Below, piece by piece: positions 1-4,994 of a stretch of 5,097 bases of DNA. A program made the translations under genes and the position numbers. Below the pieces are notes generated by a model. The model did no database searches and was not told the origin of the DNA. It saw nothing but the letters and a program-made list of their open reading frames with translations. Origin of the DNA: Candidatus Zixiibacteriota bacterium (GTDB lineage: Bacteria > SM23-81); NCBI GenBank assembly GCA_030628225.1, contig DAOVRJ010000180.1, forward strand, positions 1 through 5,097, read 5' to 3'. The stretch's first letter is position 1; every line of letters begins with the position of its first letter.

Positions 1-1611
1 AACGTTGCAATGCGGGCAGGTCATGACGAACCCGCACTCCTGGCATTTGATGCAGGTGGAAAAACCGCGGCGGTTCAGGAACAGAATGATCTGCTCTTTT
101 TCCTCCAGCCGCCCGGCAATCTTCTCTCTTAAAATCCGCGAAAAGATCCCCCAGTTATCATCTTTCTTCTCCTGGCGCATGTCCACGATGTCCACTGTGG
201 GGAGGGGCAAATCGTCGATCCTGTTTGGCAAAGAACAGTAGGTGAACTTCTTTCGCTGAACGTTGTGATAGGATTCCAGGGAAGGGGTGGCGCTGCCCAA
301 AATGACAACGGCACCGGATAGTTTTCCCCTCATGATAGCTACATCCCGGGCATGATACCGGGGCTGGGCCTGGGACTGCTTGTAGGAATCCACGTGTTCC
401 TCGTCTACAACGATGAGACCCACGTCCTTCAGGGGGGCAAACACGGCCGAGCGAGCGCCCACCACGATCTGGTAGTGTCCCGCTCTCATCCTCCGCCAGG
501 CATCATATCGTTCGCCTGCGGAGAGACCGCTATGGAACACGGTCACCTTTTGGCCGAAGCGAGCCCGAAACCGGGAGACCGTCTGTGGCGTCAGGGAGAT
601 CTCCGGGACCAGAACGATAGCCCGTTGACCACCCTCCAGGGTTCGCCAGATGGCCTGTATGTAAACTTCTGTCTTGCCGCTGCCTGTCACCCCGTGGAGC
701 AGGATGACCTGGAATTTGCCCCGCGCAACGGCTCTGTTCACCCTGTCCAGGGCGATTTGCTGATCCGCGTTTAGCCGGTGAGCTGACTCAGAACCCAGGG
801 GTAAATCGACATAGGCTTCTCGCAATCTCTCCCGCTTGAACACCTCCACCAACCCCTTGTCCCGAAGACGACCAAGGGTCTCCCCGGAAATTCCCCTTTC
901 TCGGGACAGATCTGCGGCCCGGGCAACCCCACCCATCTGCAAGAGTGCTTCCAGCCCGGCAGCCTGTTTGGGAGCTCGCTTTTGTAAACCCTCGGCGGCA
1001 GTTCTCACCTCCTCCGGCGATATCAACAGACGTGTTGCCTTCTCTGTACGCACCCCCACACGTGGTTTAGCCATTTCCATGCGCACCTGCAAGTGCCCGG
1101 CGCTCTGAAGTTGATGAAGGGCCGCGAACAATCCTTCCCTGCCCACCCGGCGGGCCAGGGCTGTGTCGCTGATCTCTCCCCGGCAGACGAGGGTTTTTAC
1201 AATCTCCGCCTGTAGAGGGGAGGAACGTCGCAATTTCCGTGCCAAGGCCTCGGCATATGGCTCCCTGAGCCGGATCAGTTTTTTCCCCTTGCGCCGAAGC
1301 TCAGCAGGCAAAGCGGCCTTAAAAGCATCGCCCCAGGAGCAGAGATAATATTCCGAGATCCAGCGGGTCAGGGCCACCATATTGGCGTCGAAGAGGGGCT
1401 CGGGATCCAAGAGGTCCAGGATGTCCTTGACCTGCGAAACGGAACTTCTGCCCACCAGATCCACCACGATGCCGGTAGTCGTTCGTCGGCCCAGGGGCAC
1501 CAGCACCCTGCTGCCCACCTTTACTGTGCCGCGCAACGACGGCGGCACAGAATAGGTAAATTCCTTGTCCGCTCCAAAGGGCAGGACGATCTGGGCGTAG
1601 AATTTGGGCAT
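1..1611 (-). CDS. priA: Primosomal protein N' (PriA), superfamily 2 replication-restart helicase; 3' end cut by the window edge
   Basis: PriA recognises abandoned replication forks and loads the replicative helicase through the primosome in the cytoplasm. The frame is open without a stop from ATG at 1611 to the window edge, giving 537 residues; family members are about 730-800 aa, so roughly the last 200-270 are missing. Residues 1-95 match the 3'-DNA-binding domain (MPKFYAQIVLPFGADKEF start). A winged-helix region follows, then the helicase core: LNADQQ at 280-285, Walker A GVTGSGKT at 307-314, VPEISLTPQ at 335-343, the DEEH box at 403-406, GSATPS at 439-444 and NRRGF at 513-517. The first zinc-site cysteines are C523, C526, C532 and C535; the remaining ones lie beyond the edge. 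A GGGGAG ribosome-binding site sits 5 bases before the start (1617-1622). The nearest promoter seen is at 1889-1917. All motifs are intact, so the gene looks functional. Confidence 0.97.
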   Translation of the reverse strand, partial: MPKFYAQIVLPFGADKEFTYSVPPSLRGTVKVGSRVLVPLGRRTTTGIVVDLVGRSSVSQVKDILDLLDPEPLFDANMVALTRWISEYYLCSWGDAFKAALPAELRRKGKKLIRLREPYAEALARKLRRSSPLQAEIVKTLVCRGEISDTALARRVGREGLFAALHQLQSAGHLQVRMEMAKPRVGVRTEKATRLLISPEEVRTAAEGLQKRAPKQAAGLEALLQMGGVARAADLSRERGISGETLGRLRDKGLVEVFKRERLREAYVDLPLGSESAHRLNADQQIALDRVNRAVARGKFQVILLHGVTGSGKTEVYIQAIWRTLEGGQRAIVLVPEISLTPQTVSRFRARFGQKVTVFHSGLSAGERYDAWRRMRAGHYQIVVGARSAVFAPLKDVGLIVVDEEHVDSYKQSQAQPRYHARDVAIMRGKLSGAVVILGSATPSLESYHNVQRKKFTYCSLPNRIDDLPLPTVDIVDMRQEKKDDNWGIFSRILREKIAGRLEEKEQIILFLNRRGFSTCIKCQECGFVMTCPHCNV

Positions 1612-1701
1612 GGAGACTCCCCAGCGGCGATTTGCAGGAAAATGCTGTATCAGCTTAATAAAACAGAGGTTATGGTTAGGGAAAAACACGACCAAATACT
1701 G

Positions 1702-1791
1702 TCAGCGGAGATTGAAGACATCGTAACCGCGCACCCGGATCTCGCCCGGCTTGATCTGCGCCATAGCCGTCTTCCACAAATTCTCGGCCAT
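1702..1791 (-). pseudogene. N-terminal remnant of a citryl-CoA lyase / citrate synthase-like gene (29 codons)
   Basis: From ATG at 1791 the frame reads MAENLWKTAMAQIKPGEIRV, continues with RGYDVFNLR and stops with TGA. The pattern WKTA..xIxPxxIxxRGYxxxxL recalls the N-terminus of citryl-CoA lyases and the short citrate-synthase-like proteins related to them. In those proteins the helices and the active site follow over another 200 or more residues. Here nothing recognisable follows in any frame of the 90 bases before priA. I therefore read it as the broken 5' end of a deleted gene. The same frame stays open upstream to an ATG at 1935, but that segment overlaps a promoter (1889-1917) and is unlikely to be translated. 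No strong ribosome-binding site precedes 1791 (only an A/G-rich stretch). It could alternatively be a chance short ORF or a leader peptide for priA. The homology is from memory of the family and was not searched. Confidence 0.4.
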
Positions 1792-1835
1792 CAATTTCTT
1801 CTTTTCGCTGTTGGTCAAGAAACCCAAAAAACTAA

Positions 1836-1851
1836 AACGCGGACCGGCGTT
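1836..1851 (-). terminator. Possible weak attenuator hairpin in the priA-side leader
   Basis: On the minus strand AACGC (1847-1851) and GCGTT (1836-1840) form a 5-bp stem with a 6-base loop. A T-rich run interrupted by one A and one G follows (TTAGTTTTTT). It lies about 30 bases after the inferred start of transcription from 1889-1917. The stem is short, so it may only be a chance hairpin. Confidence 0.2.
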
Positions 1852-1888
1852 AAGCTCGGCCCGAGATGCCCCATTCTCTCCAGCTTTC

Positions 1889-1917
1889 AATATAGAGGAC
1901 GTCCCAGCTCCAGTCAA
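1889..1917 (-). promoter_or_regulatory. Sigma70-type promoter for the remnant ORF and probably priA
   Basis: Read on the minus strand, TTGACT (1912-1917) and TATATT (1889-1894) are separated by exactly 17 bases. Each box matches the consensus at 5 of 6 positions. Transcription would begin near 1882, about 90 bases before the 29-codon remnant and 270 before priA. No better promoter was seen closer to priA. It lies about 50 bases from the divergent promoter at 1966-1994. Confidence 0.6.
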
Positions 1918-1965
1918 GAAAATTTCTTTATCCAAGAATCATTCCATTTTTTTTAAAAAAAATAC

Positions 1966-1994
1966 TTGCTTTTTTCATTTTTTGTTCATATTAT
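1966..1994 (+). promoter_or_regulatory. Probable promoter of the first DUF3303 unit
   Basis: TTGCTT (1966-1971) and TATTAT (1989-1994) are 17 bases apart. The -10 box matches 5 of 6 consensus positions; the -35 box keeps only the TTG core. An A/T-rich tract just upstream (1948-1963) could help as an UP element. The predicted start near 2001 gives a leader of about 158 bases before the ATG at 2159. Confidence 0.5.
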
Positions 1995-2000
1995 TGTGCC

Positions 2001-2158
2001 GAACGCCAACGGAAGTCGCCTGGGGCCGATGGTTAGCCAGTTGGCGGCCCTGGCGACTCCGAGGTTGAAACTCGAAAAGGAGGCGATGCCCATCGAGAGG
2101 TAATCGTGCGAAGTTCCCTCCTCAGGTTGATTACGCTAAATAAAAAAGGGGGGGCGAC
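2001..2158 (+). promoter_or_regulatory. Structured 5' leader of DUF3303 copy 1, candidate cis-regulatory RNA
   Basis: The leader has a strong stem-loop: AGTCGCC (2014-2020) with GGCGACT (2052-2058), continued inward by GGGCC (2023-2027) with GGCCC (2046-2050). A small CGAG/CTCG hairpin follows (2060-2074). The part from about 2075 to the start codon aligns with the leader of copy 2: AAAGGAGGCGATGCCCATCGAG here against AAAGGGGGTGATGCCATCGAG there, then GAAGTTCCCTCC against GAAGTTACCTCC. The CCTCC element (2117-2121) can pair either with GGAGG upstream (2079-2083) or with the G-run ribosome-binding site (2148-2154). I do not recognise it as a known riboswitch class. Confidence 0.5.
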
Positions 2159-2494
2159 ATGCTTTTCTTATCCATCTTCACCTTTGATGCGGTGAACCGA
2201 GGGACTATCATCAAAAGACGCGCCTTGGATGGTGAGAAAGCCCCCGAGGGCGTCCAAGTGATCATGGAGGTGGTTGATCTAGCTAAAAATCGCGTTTTCC
2301 GCATCTCTGAGGTAACCGATCCCAGAGCCATCTTGGCTGCAAACATGGCCTGGAGCGATCTGGGAAAGATCGAGACCTTTCCGGTCATGGAAACCGCAGA
2401 GGTTCTGGAAACCATGCGGCGGATGAATGAGAAGGAACGTTGCCGTGAGAAGAACGTTCGCCCGCTGGAGTTCATCTCGCAACCTCAACTTTGA
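2159..2494 (+). CDS. DUF3303-family small protein, copy 1
   Basis: This 111-residue protein of unknown function begins MLFLSIFTFDAVNRGTIIKR. Typical for DUF3303 are the hydrophobic first strand, the PEGVQV segment (residues 29-34) that starts the second strand, the EVTDPRAIL segment, the AWSDL motif (residues 64-68) and a following ETFPVME strand. That order suggests a ferredoxin-like, dimeric alpha/beta-barrel fold; no signal peptide or membrane segment is seen, so it should be cytoplasmic. It is about two thirds identical to copy 2 over the first 88 residues, with divergent charged C-terminal tails (here ERCREKNVRPLEF...). The ATG is supported by alignment with the paralog and by a GGGGGGG ribosome-binding site 4 bases upstream. 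Conserved coding similarity alongside diverged third positions argues that both copies are under selection. The gene is monocistronic: own promoter, leader and terminator. The family assignment is by recalled motif pattern. Confidence 0.85.
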   Translation: MLFLSIFTFDAVNRGTIIKRRALDGEKAPEGVQVIMEVVDLAKNRVFRISEVTDPRAILAANMAWSDLGKIETFPVMETAEVLETMRRMNEKERCREKNVRPLEFISQPQL

Positions 2495-2500
2495 GGTTTT
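2481..2500 (+). repeat. Inverted repeat over the copy 1 stop codon
   Basis: AACCTCA (2481-2487) and TGAGGTT (2492-2498) form a perfect 7-bp hairpin with a 4-base loop, and four T residues end at 2500. The TGA stop is inside the 3' arm. The T-run is short, so it may slow decay or add weakly to termination rather than act as the main terminator, which lies at 2564-2600. Confidence 0.4.
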
Positions 2501-2563
2501 ACAGATCCGCTGGGCTTTCCAGGCTATCCTCTGCGGTGGTCAACTCGATCGGATTTGATGGAA

Positions 2564-2600
2564 AAAGCGGGGCAGGCTGACAAACAGTCTGCCTCGCTTT
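2564..2600 (+). terminator. Terminator of DUF3303 copy 1
   Basis: A 16-bp hairpin, fully paired with two G-U pairs (2564-2579 with 2585-2600), encloses an ACAAA loop. The 3' arm ends in TTT but is followed by GCATC, so the T-tract is short. It aligns with the terminator of copy 2 (similar arm sequence, A-rich 5-base loop and the same TTTGCATCT after the stem), which supports its role. Confidence 0.7.
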
Positions 2601-2708
2601 GCATCTGTGGTCAATTTTTCGCTGAAACCCTCAGCACCCGGAAGTGGACTTCGATGAGGTGCCGGCAAACAGAAAAGAAAAAAATCTGTAAAAACTTAAA
2701 AAAAGGGC

Positions 2709-2737
2709 TTGACAAAAATCGGCCGATATGATAAAAT
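2709..2737 (+). promoter_or_regulatory. Strong promoter of the second DUF3303 unit, with a palindrome in the spacer
   Basis: A perfect TTGACA (2709-2714) is followed after 17 bases by TAAAAT (2732-2737). A-rich tracts immediately upstream (2680-2704) resemble an UP element. Transcription should begin near 2744, giving a leader of about 190 bases. The spacer holds the perfect 10-base palindrome ATCGGCCGAT (2718-2727), a plausible repressor or activator site. This promoter is closer to consensus than that of copy 1. Confidence 0.8.
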
Positions 2738-2743
2738 GGAATT

Positions 2744-2932
2744 GTAAGGTGAGAAAACCATGTTTGTGGCTCGTGATCCGTTTTCGCAGAAAAGCCTTCC
2801 TATTGTCATAACCACGCCCCATGAAACGAACACGAGCTACCCGTTCCCTGTAAAGGGGGTGATGCCATCGAGGGGTATTTGTAAGAAGTTACCTCCGGCG
2901 CTCGATTGCGCTGCATCGGAAAAGGAGGACAT
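2744..2932 (+). promoter_or_regulatory. 5' leader of DUF3303 copy 2, candidate cis-regulatory RNA
   Basis: The 3' part (about 2850-2932) aligns with the leader of copy 1. Visible pairings are GATGC (2861-2865) with GCATC (2913-2917) and ATCGAG (2867-2872) with CTCGAT (2901-2906), which together form an interrupted 11-bp stem. CCTCC (2892-2896) can pair with the ribosome-binding site GGAGG (2924-2928), or with the upstream G-run (2855-2859). The first 100 bases differ from copy 1 and lack its large hairpin. No known riboswitch consensus was recognised. Confidence 0.5.
2922..2928 (+). promoter_or_regulatory. Ribosome-binding site fixing the copy 2 start at 2933
   Basis: AAGGAGG is a full-length Shine-Dalgarno match 4 bases before ATG 2933. 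A TTG at 2906 in the same frame would extend the protein by 9 residues. It would put this element inside the coding region, and it has no counterpart in copy 1, so 2933 is chosen. Confidence 0.85.
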
Positions 2933-3262
2933 ATGCTTTTCCTAACCATCTTCACCTTTGATGCGGCAAACCGAGAGGCCATCGTCAAAAGGCGCGCTCT
3001 GGAGAAAGATACTGTCCCCAAGGGCGTCCAGGTACACATGGAGGTGGTCGATCTTAGTAAAAACCGGGTTTTCCGCATCTTCGAGGTGACAGACCCGAAG
3101 GCTATCCTGGAGTCTAACATGGCCTGGAGCGATCTGGCAGAAGTAGAGACCATTCCGGTCATGGAGATCTATGAGATGATGGAGGTCATTGAGCGGATCA
3201 ATCGGCGGGAGCAGCTCGGCAAAGAGCTGAGCGATTCTCTGGAGTTGGCTTCTCTGATGTAA
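2933..3262 (+). CDS. DUF3303-family small protein, copy 2
   Basis: This 109-residue protein begins MLFLTIFTFDAANREAIVKR. It matches copy 1 through the whole predicted domain: PKGVQV at 29-34, the DLSKNRVFRI segment, EVTDPKAIL and NMAWSDL, then the ETIPVME strand. A C-terminal segment rich in Glu, Arg and Met follows (EMMEVIERINRREQ), probably a helix, and the tail differs from copy 1. The family's biochemical role is unknown; members are small single-domain proteins that look like dimeric ferredoxin-like barrels. No signal peptide or membrane segment is present. The start is set by a perfect ribosome-binding site. It has its own strong promoter, a long leader with possible switch-like pairing, and a good terminator, so it is probably the more highly expressed copy, but that is inference. 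Confidence 0.87.
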   Translation: MLFLTIFTFDAANREAIVKRRALEKDTVPKGVQVHMEVVDLSKNRVFRIFEVTDPKAILESNMAWSDLAEVETIPVMEIYEMMEVIERINRREQLGKELSDSLELASLM

Positions 3263-3325
3263 GAACTCCGAGATCCGCAGGTTCTACCAGGGATGCTCTG
3301 GAACTTTCAGGAAAGCCGTAGTAGC
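3263..3325 (+). other. 3' UTR of copy 2, partly conserved with that of copy 1
   Basis: The stretch from 3271 (AGATCCGCAGG...CCAGG.AT.CTCTG) matches 2503-2534 after copy 1 (AGATCCGCTGG...CCAGG.AT.CTCTG). Similarity outside the coding frame and between stop codon and terminator shows that the duplication covered the whole transcription unit. It contains no ORF of note. Confidence 0.5.
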
Positions 3326-3361
3326 AAAGGGGCCAGGTTGAAAAACAGCCGGCCCCTTTTT
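3326..3361 (+). terminator. Rho-independent terminator of DUF3303 copy 2
   Basis: AAAGGGGCC (3326-3334) pairs with GGCCCCTTT (3351-3359), and after a bulged A the inner GGTTG (3336-3340) pairs with CAGCC (3346-3350) around an AAAAA loop. Five T residues (3357-3361) close the element. The layout repeats that of the copy 1 terminator. Confidence 0.85.
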
Positions 3362-3507
3362 GCATCTATACAAAATTGATCTTGAACAGCTTAAGATGGA
3401 AATCCCACAGCGCGTGCTAATCAGCGGAGAAAACAGTCATCTCCTTAGCATGCCACAATCTGTTTGCGGAACGAGAACGGCGAGAGTCCGGCAAGTTGAC
3501 AAGATAG

Positions 3508-3546
3508 AAAAAAAGAGGACAGGGAACAACCTCTTCCTGCCCTCTT
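3508..3546 (-). terminator. Rho-independent terminator of the PEP-CTERM gene
   Basis: On the minus strand AAGAGGGCAGG (3536-3546) pairs over 11 positions, one of them G-U, with CCTGTCCTCTT (3513-3523) around a 12-base loop. Seven T residues follow, overlapping the arm. It lies 28 bases past the stop codon at 3574. Between this and the copy 2 terminator (3362-3507) I see no gene or other signal. Confidence 0.88.
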
Positions 3547-3573
3547 CGATCTTTCCATGAATTCAGATTGGCT

Positions 3574-4263
3574 TTAGCTCTTCTTCCGTCTCCGGGAGAA
3601 TCTGCCGAAGACGCCTAAACCCAGCAAGCCACTGCCCAAGAGCATGAGAGTGCCCGGCTCGGGGACAGGAGCAAAAGTTTCCTGTCCAGCAGACAGCGGC
3701 TCAGGTGTGTAGATATACGGCAGATCAAAACTTTCCCGATGATCGTAAGCCTCCGCCAACCAATCTACCGCATCCCCATATGAGCTACTCGTCCGGAAAG
3801 CACCGCTGGCCAGGTTAAGAGAAGATTTGGTGCCGCTGAAATCTGTGGCCACCTCCCACAAGGCCAGATTTAAGTTCGCCCGTCCATATTTGTCCAAGCT
3901 GTGCCTATATGTGGTGTAAAGATAATTGACCATGCGGTACTGTTGGATCGCTGTGGCGTTAGAGGAGTAGTTAAAAAGCTTTCCATTGCCTAAAGCGATG
4001 TTGCCGGGTGCGTAATAATGAGCCTGCCACGTATCTCCGGAGCTCATGAAGGTCCGAGTATCAAAACAGAGTGACAGCCAAGGGTTTCCATCTACCTCAA
4101 AATTATAGAGGCCGGCATAGACATCCCTCCACTGGCCTATATAGACACGCTTTATTACCTGGTCATAGGCCCCCAGAAAATGGATGCCGACATAGGCAGA
4201 GGCAACTGTTGAAATAAGAAAAATAGTTGCCATTATACTCACAACCACGATAAGCTTCTTCAT
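3574..4263 (-). CDS. Secreted PEP-CTERM protein with a thioester-domain-like region
   Basis: This 229-residue protein is exported and probably sorted to the outer surface by an exosortase. Residues 1-23 are a signal peptide (MKKLIVVV, hydrophobic core, cleavage likely after ASA). The C-terminus is a standard PEP-CTERM signal: VPEPG at 200-204, a hydrophobic helix at about 205-220 and a basic end (RFSRRRKK). The body resembles thioester (TED-like) domains found in other PEP-CTERM proteins: YAGLYNF at 49-55, LCFD with C66, MVNYLY at 111-116 and LNLALWEV at 131-138. In that family a Cys and a Gln form the bond; the Gln position appears to be N132 here. I chose the start at 4263 because AAGGAG lies 9 bases upstream (4273-4278) and the signal peptide begins there; an in-frame ATG at 4305 would add 14 charged residues before it. 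The gene is monocistronic, with no exosortase nearby. Confidence 0.9.
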   Translation of the reverse strand: MKKLIVVVSIMATIFLISTVASAYVGIHFLGAYDQVIKRVYIGQWRDVYAGLYNFEVDGNPWLSLCFDTRTFMSSGDTWQAHYYAPGNIALGNGKLFNYSSNATAIQQYRMVNYLYTTYRHSLDKYGRANLNLALWEVATDFSGTKSSLNLASGAFRTSSSYGDAVDWLAEAYDHRESFDLPYIYTPEPLSAGQETFAPVPEPGTLMLLGSGLLGLGVFGRFSRRRKKS

Positions 4264-4740
4264 TTCAGCTCTCTCCTTTCTAAAGTAACTTCTTCTACCT
4301 GCCATTTCTCCTAAGTTTCAACTCCCTCTTTATTTTCCCTGCCTCGTTTCTATTTATGTAGGAGATGCAAAATCCGCGCCTAAAGATGAGATTTTGCCCA
4401 AAAAGATTTAATTATTCTCCTAAGACGCTGTTAGTCATATCGATATAATTTCACACTCAGGCGCTTTTTCAAAGCTGAGACCTTTCCCAATTTCTCAAAA
4501 ATAGCCGAAAATGTAAACAATCCCGACATATAATCTGCTCTAGTTTTGGTTAACTCAAAACATAAAAGGGCATTAACTTAATAAAGGGAATTTTATCAAC
4601 TATCCGACATCTCTCTGGCAAGCCGGAGCAAAGCTATACCTATCTTAAGTAATTGTACAGGGTTATGAATTTTGTGCCCGGTGTAATAAAAGCTGACACA
4701 ACGGTTAAAACATTAGTATTTAAGACGTTAAATAGATTAG
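4264..4740. other. AT-rich intergenic region upstream of the PEP-CTERM gene, no gene seen
   Basis: No ORF with coding character was found. It must hold the PEP-CTERM promoter, but no clear -35/-10 pair stands out. On the minus strand TTGAAA (about 4468-4473) precedes a TATATC box at 19 bases, which is weak. A perfect 10-base palindrome ATATCGATAT lies at 4437-4446 beside that box. A small bulged hairpin (4456-4479, arms CTCA..GCTTT / AAAGC..TGAG) is also present. The roles are unknown. Confidence 0.4.
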
Positions 4741-4806
4741 ACCGGGGCGTGAGCTGGTGGGGATGCAGATGTGTTTGTGACCGGTGATACGTGAAAAGAT
4801 AAAACA

Positions 4807-4841
4807 GATACTGGATTCTGGATACTGGATGCTGGATAAAG
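4807..4841. repeat. Heptanucleotide tandem repeat, unit GATNCTG
   Basis: Four consecutive 7-base units read GATACTG, GATTCTG, GATACTG and GATGCTG, followed by a degenerate GATAAAG. Only the fourth base varies. The 7-base period is not codon-based, which argues against coding in this stretch. Confidence 0.85.
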
Positions 4842-4860
4842 GCAAAGACAATGCAAAAAT

Positions 4861-4888
4861 CGAGACTCGAGACTGGAGACTCGGGAAA
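4861..4888. repeat. Second heptanucleotide tandem repeat, unit CGAGACT
   Basis: CGAGACT occurs twice in direct succession, followed by GGAGACT and a degenerate CGGGAAA. It has the same 7-base period as the array 20 bases upstream but a different unit and phase. Together they make a compact patch of short tandem repeats. Confidence 0.8.
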
Positions 4889-4898
4889 GAAAGGCGAA

Positions 4899-4964
4899 TC
4901 CTGGATTATAGTTCAGAGAGTTGGGATACCAGATGTTCGATACTGGTAAATAACTAATCCAGGA
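4899..4964. repeat. Nested inverted repeats with CTGGAT/ATCCAG core
   Basis: TCCTGGATTA (4899-4908) is the exact reverse complement of TAATCCAGGA (4955-4964). Inside it, TACCAG (4927-4932) matches CTGGTA (4943-4948) in reverse. More CTGGAT-type words lie on both sides: ACTGGATTCT at 4810-4819 is the reverse complement of a word at 4972-4981. The patch could fold into a hairpin or be the eroded core of a dispersed intergenic repeat. Confidence 0.6.
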
Positions 4965-4994
4965 AAAAATAGAATCCAGTTTTCTCACCAGCAT

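Noticed and set aside
129-314. Minus-strand 61-codon ORF
   Set aside because: It is in a different frame from priA inside the priA coding region.
5-1348. Plus-strand ORFs of 61-140 codons across 5-241, 352-774, 836-1108 and 1163-1348
   Set aside because: They lie opposite the continuous priA frame, which has all the helicase motifs; none shows a family pattern or a ribosome-binding site.
1642-2068. Two plus-strand ORFs (1642-1956 and 1751-2068)
   Set aside because: They cross the minus-strand promoter, A/T tracts and the copy 1 promoter, have low-complexity translations and no ribosome-binding site.
2906-2932. Upstream TTG start for DUF3303 copy 2
   Set aside because: It would place the perfect ribosome-binding site inside the gene and has no counterpart in copy 1.
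2131-3162. Minus-strand ORFs 2131-2475 and 2806-3162, which resemble each other
   Set aside because: Their likeness follows from being antisense to two paralogous genes; the plus-strand frames have the ribosome-binding sites and family motifs.
3360-3560. Plus-strand 66-codon ORF
   Set aside because: It runs through both terminators, has no ribosome-binding site and has no family pattern.
4264-4305. Upstream ATG start (4305) for the PEP-CTERM protein
   Set aside because: It adds 14 mostly charged residues before the signal peptide; the ATG at 4263 has better ribosome-binding spacing.
4660-4690. Sigma54-like GGCAC...TTCAT site on the minus strand, considered because some PEP-CTERM genes use sigma54 promoters
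   Set aside because: The -12 part does not match TTGC, the spacing is wrong, and it is about 400 bases from the gene.
4807-4888. CRISPR array
   Set aside because: The units are only 7 bases and directly adjacent, with no spacers and no cas genes.
4737-4994. Minus-strand 85-codon ORF
   Set aside because: It is made of 7-base repeats and inverted words and its translation is low complexity, rich in Ser, Pro and Leu.
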